From assembly GCA_003455275.1 (NCBI GenBank), contig DMRR01000209.1, positions 1-16,525 on the forward strand: DNA of 16,525 nt, in the 5' to 3' direction. This stretch comes from Bacteroidota bacterium (GTDB lineage: Bacteria; Bacteroidota; Bacteroidia; Chitinophagales; UBA10324). A program made the position numbers and the translations under genes. Of the stretch, positions 15,668-16,525 are shown one piece after another (position 1 is the first letter of the stretch; the number at the start of each line of letters is the position of its first letter). The notes beneath the pieces were generated by a model. That model was not told the DNA's origin. It made no database searches and saw only the letters and a program-made list of their open reading frames with translations.

Positions 15668-15701
15668 CTTCGTGTTCTTAGTGTCTCCGTGTTAAATTAT
15701 T
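15668..15701 (+). repeat. GTG-rich dispersed repeat, copy 2
   Basis: A 34-nt unit with core GTGTTCTTAGTGTCTCCGTG followed by TTAAATTATTT. It aligns to copy 1 at a fixed offset of 80 nt, keeping GTG-xx-CTT-x-GTGTCT-x-CGTG. It ends one base before the mutase ATG at 15703, so it would form the whole near-start leader of that mRNA. Confidence 0.75.
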
Positions 15702-15702
15702 T

Positions 15703-16525
15703 ATGTCGAAAGAAAAATCTCCATCTAAAAAATTTGAAACCGACAGCGGTATTGAAATAAATCCGCTGTACAAAAATTCTTCAAAACACAATGAAGAATT
15801 ACCGGGAGAATTTCCGTTCACACGCGGAGTTCATCCAACCATGTATCGCGATAAGTTATGGACCATGCGGCAGTATGCAGGATTTTCTACCGCTGAAGAA
15901 TCGAACAAGCGCTATCATTATTTACTGAGTCAGGGAACAAGCGGACTTTCTGTTGCTTTCGATTTGCCAACTCAAATTGGTTATGACAGCGATCATGAAT
16001 TGGCTGATGGTGAAGTAGGAAAAGTAGGAGTGGCAATTGATTCACTCGAAGACATGGAAATTCTTTTTAAAGGAATCAACCTCGAAAAGATTTCTACCTC
16101 CATGACCATAAATGCAACTGCATTTATTCTGCTCTCGCTTTACATCGCACTCGCGAAGAAGCAAGGTGCTGATGTGAAAAAACTTTCAGGCACCATTCAA
16201 AATGATATTCTGAAAGAGTACGCTGCGCGCGGGACTTATATCTATCCTCCAAAACCTTCCATGCGACTCATCACCGACATCTTTGATTATTGCAGCAAAG
16301 AAGTTCCGGCGTGGAATACTATTTCCGTGAGCGGCTATCACATTCGCGAAGCAGGCAGTGATGCTGTGCAAGAGCTTGCATTCACACTGGCAAACGGGAA
16401 AGCATATTTGAAAGCAGCGATTGAAAAAGGTTTAGATATAAATGTTTTTGCAAAACGCATTTCATTCTTCTTTAATGCTCATAATAATTTGTTTGAAGAA
16501 GTAGCGAAGTTTCGTGCAGCACGCC
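15703..16525 (+). CDS. Methylmalonyl-CoA mutase, short-form catalytic subunit, 5' part (runs off window)
   Basis: From the ATG at 15703 the frame stays open to the right edge (274 codons). This enzyme interconverts (R)-methylmalonyl-CoA and succinyl-CoA with adenosylcobalamin. Recognisable blocks are [23 protein letters not shown] (41-63), [17 protein letters not shown] (83-99), [15 protein letters not shown] (108-122), [10 protein letters not shown] (131-140), [21 protein letters not shown] (163-183) and [12 protein letters not shown] (210-221). By alignment from memory with Propionibacterium MutB, Tyr89, Arg207, Gln197 and His244 are kept (here Tyr58, Arg176, Gln166, His213), which favours methylmalonyl- over isobutyryl-CoA. 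Tyr75 is His44 and Arg82 is Lys51. The N-terminus is short, as in archaeal-type McmA1 subunits (usually ~500-560 residues) whose cobalamin-binding domain is a separate protein. Whether that domain follows here cannot be seen. It links to propionyl-CoA and branched-chain breakdown. Confidence 0.92.
   Translation, partial: MSKEKSPSKKFETDSGIEINPLYKNSSKHNEELPGEFPFTRGVHPTMYRDKLWTMRQYAGFSTAEESNKRYHYLLSQGTSGLSVAFDLPTQIGYDSDHELADGEVGKVGVAIDSLEDMEILFKGINLEKISTSMTINATAFILLSLYIALAKKQGADVKKLSGTIQNDILKEYAARGTYIYPPKPSMRLITDIFDYCSKEVPAWNTISVSGYHIREAGSDAVQELAFTLANGKAYLKAAIEKGLDINVFAKRISFFFNAHNNLFEEVAKFRAAR

Noticed and set aside
15540..15702. Cobalamin riboswitch ahead of the methylmalonyl-CoA mutase gene
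   Set aside because: The gap is only 163 nt, is filled by short repeats and lacks the B12-box (GCCACTG-like) and supporting helices.
14942..15702. CRISPR array
   Set aside because: Units are 7-8 nt or two diverged 34-nt copies, with no regular unique spacers and no cas genes.

Overview
The window comes from a member of the Bacteroidota (Bacteroidetes). The evidence is a 1,100-residue secreted protein with a type IX secretion (T9SS) C-terminal sorting domain, PKD and SprB-type repeats; several lipoproteins with short lipoboxes; candidate promoters with the phylum's TAnnTTTG -7 element and no obvious Shine-Dalgarno sites; and AT-rich, mostly monocistronic layout. I cannot assign a genus. No tRNA, rRNA, CRISPR, insertion sequence, integrase or phage gene was seen. 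Most of the content looks like ordinary chromosomal housekeeping and cell-envelope genes.

Layout. Positions 1-599 hold the 3' part of a TPR protein. Positions 743-1681 encode a lipoprotein of unknown function, followed by a strong hairpin. Positions 1839-4117 are a two-gene unit: an unknown lipoprotein whose stop codon overlaps the start of a polyprenyl-phosphate sugar transferase that would begin an envelope glycan. Convergent to it, with its own terminator, is the large T9SS-secreted Asp-box (sortilin-like) repeat protein (4246-7554, minus). A divergent intergenic region with two candidate -7 boxes separates it from a proton-coupled oligopeptide transporter (7758-9563). Next come a small NTF2-like lipoprotein (9645-10127), a shared bidirectional terminator, a secreted PepSY-like protein (10188-10763, minus) ending in an EF-hand-like calcium loop, and an acyl-CoA dehydrogenase (10869-12653, minus). 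Divergent from the dehydrogenase are a Prc/Tsp-type tail-specific protease (12821-14941), a small membrane-anchored protein conserved in Bacteroidota (15009-15539), and the 5' part of a short-form methylmalonyl-CoA mutase subunit (15703 to the window edge).

Functional themes. Peptide uptake (POT transporter) and periplasmic proteolysis (Prc) fit a protein-feeding lifestyle. Acyl-CoA dehydrogenase plus methylmalonyl-CoA mutase fit fatty-acid and branched-chain or odd-chain acyl-CoA breakdown. The sugar transferase with its coupled lipoprotein points to surface glycan assembly. These are separate transcription units and I see no single multi-gene system linking them.

The least explained part is non-coding: both gaps around the small membrane gene (14949-15006 and 15539-15701) are almost wholly made of short-period degenerate repeats (period 7, then period 8, then two copies of a GTG-rich unit), all with the same strand orientation and running right up to the start codons of the next genes. 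Other points worth checking are an active-site Tyr-to-His change in the mutase, the lipoprotein/sugar-transferase coupling, and the lone EF-hand loop.
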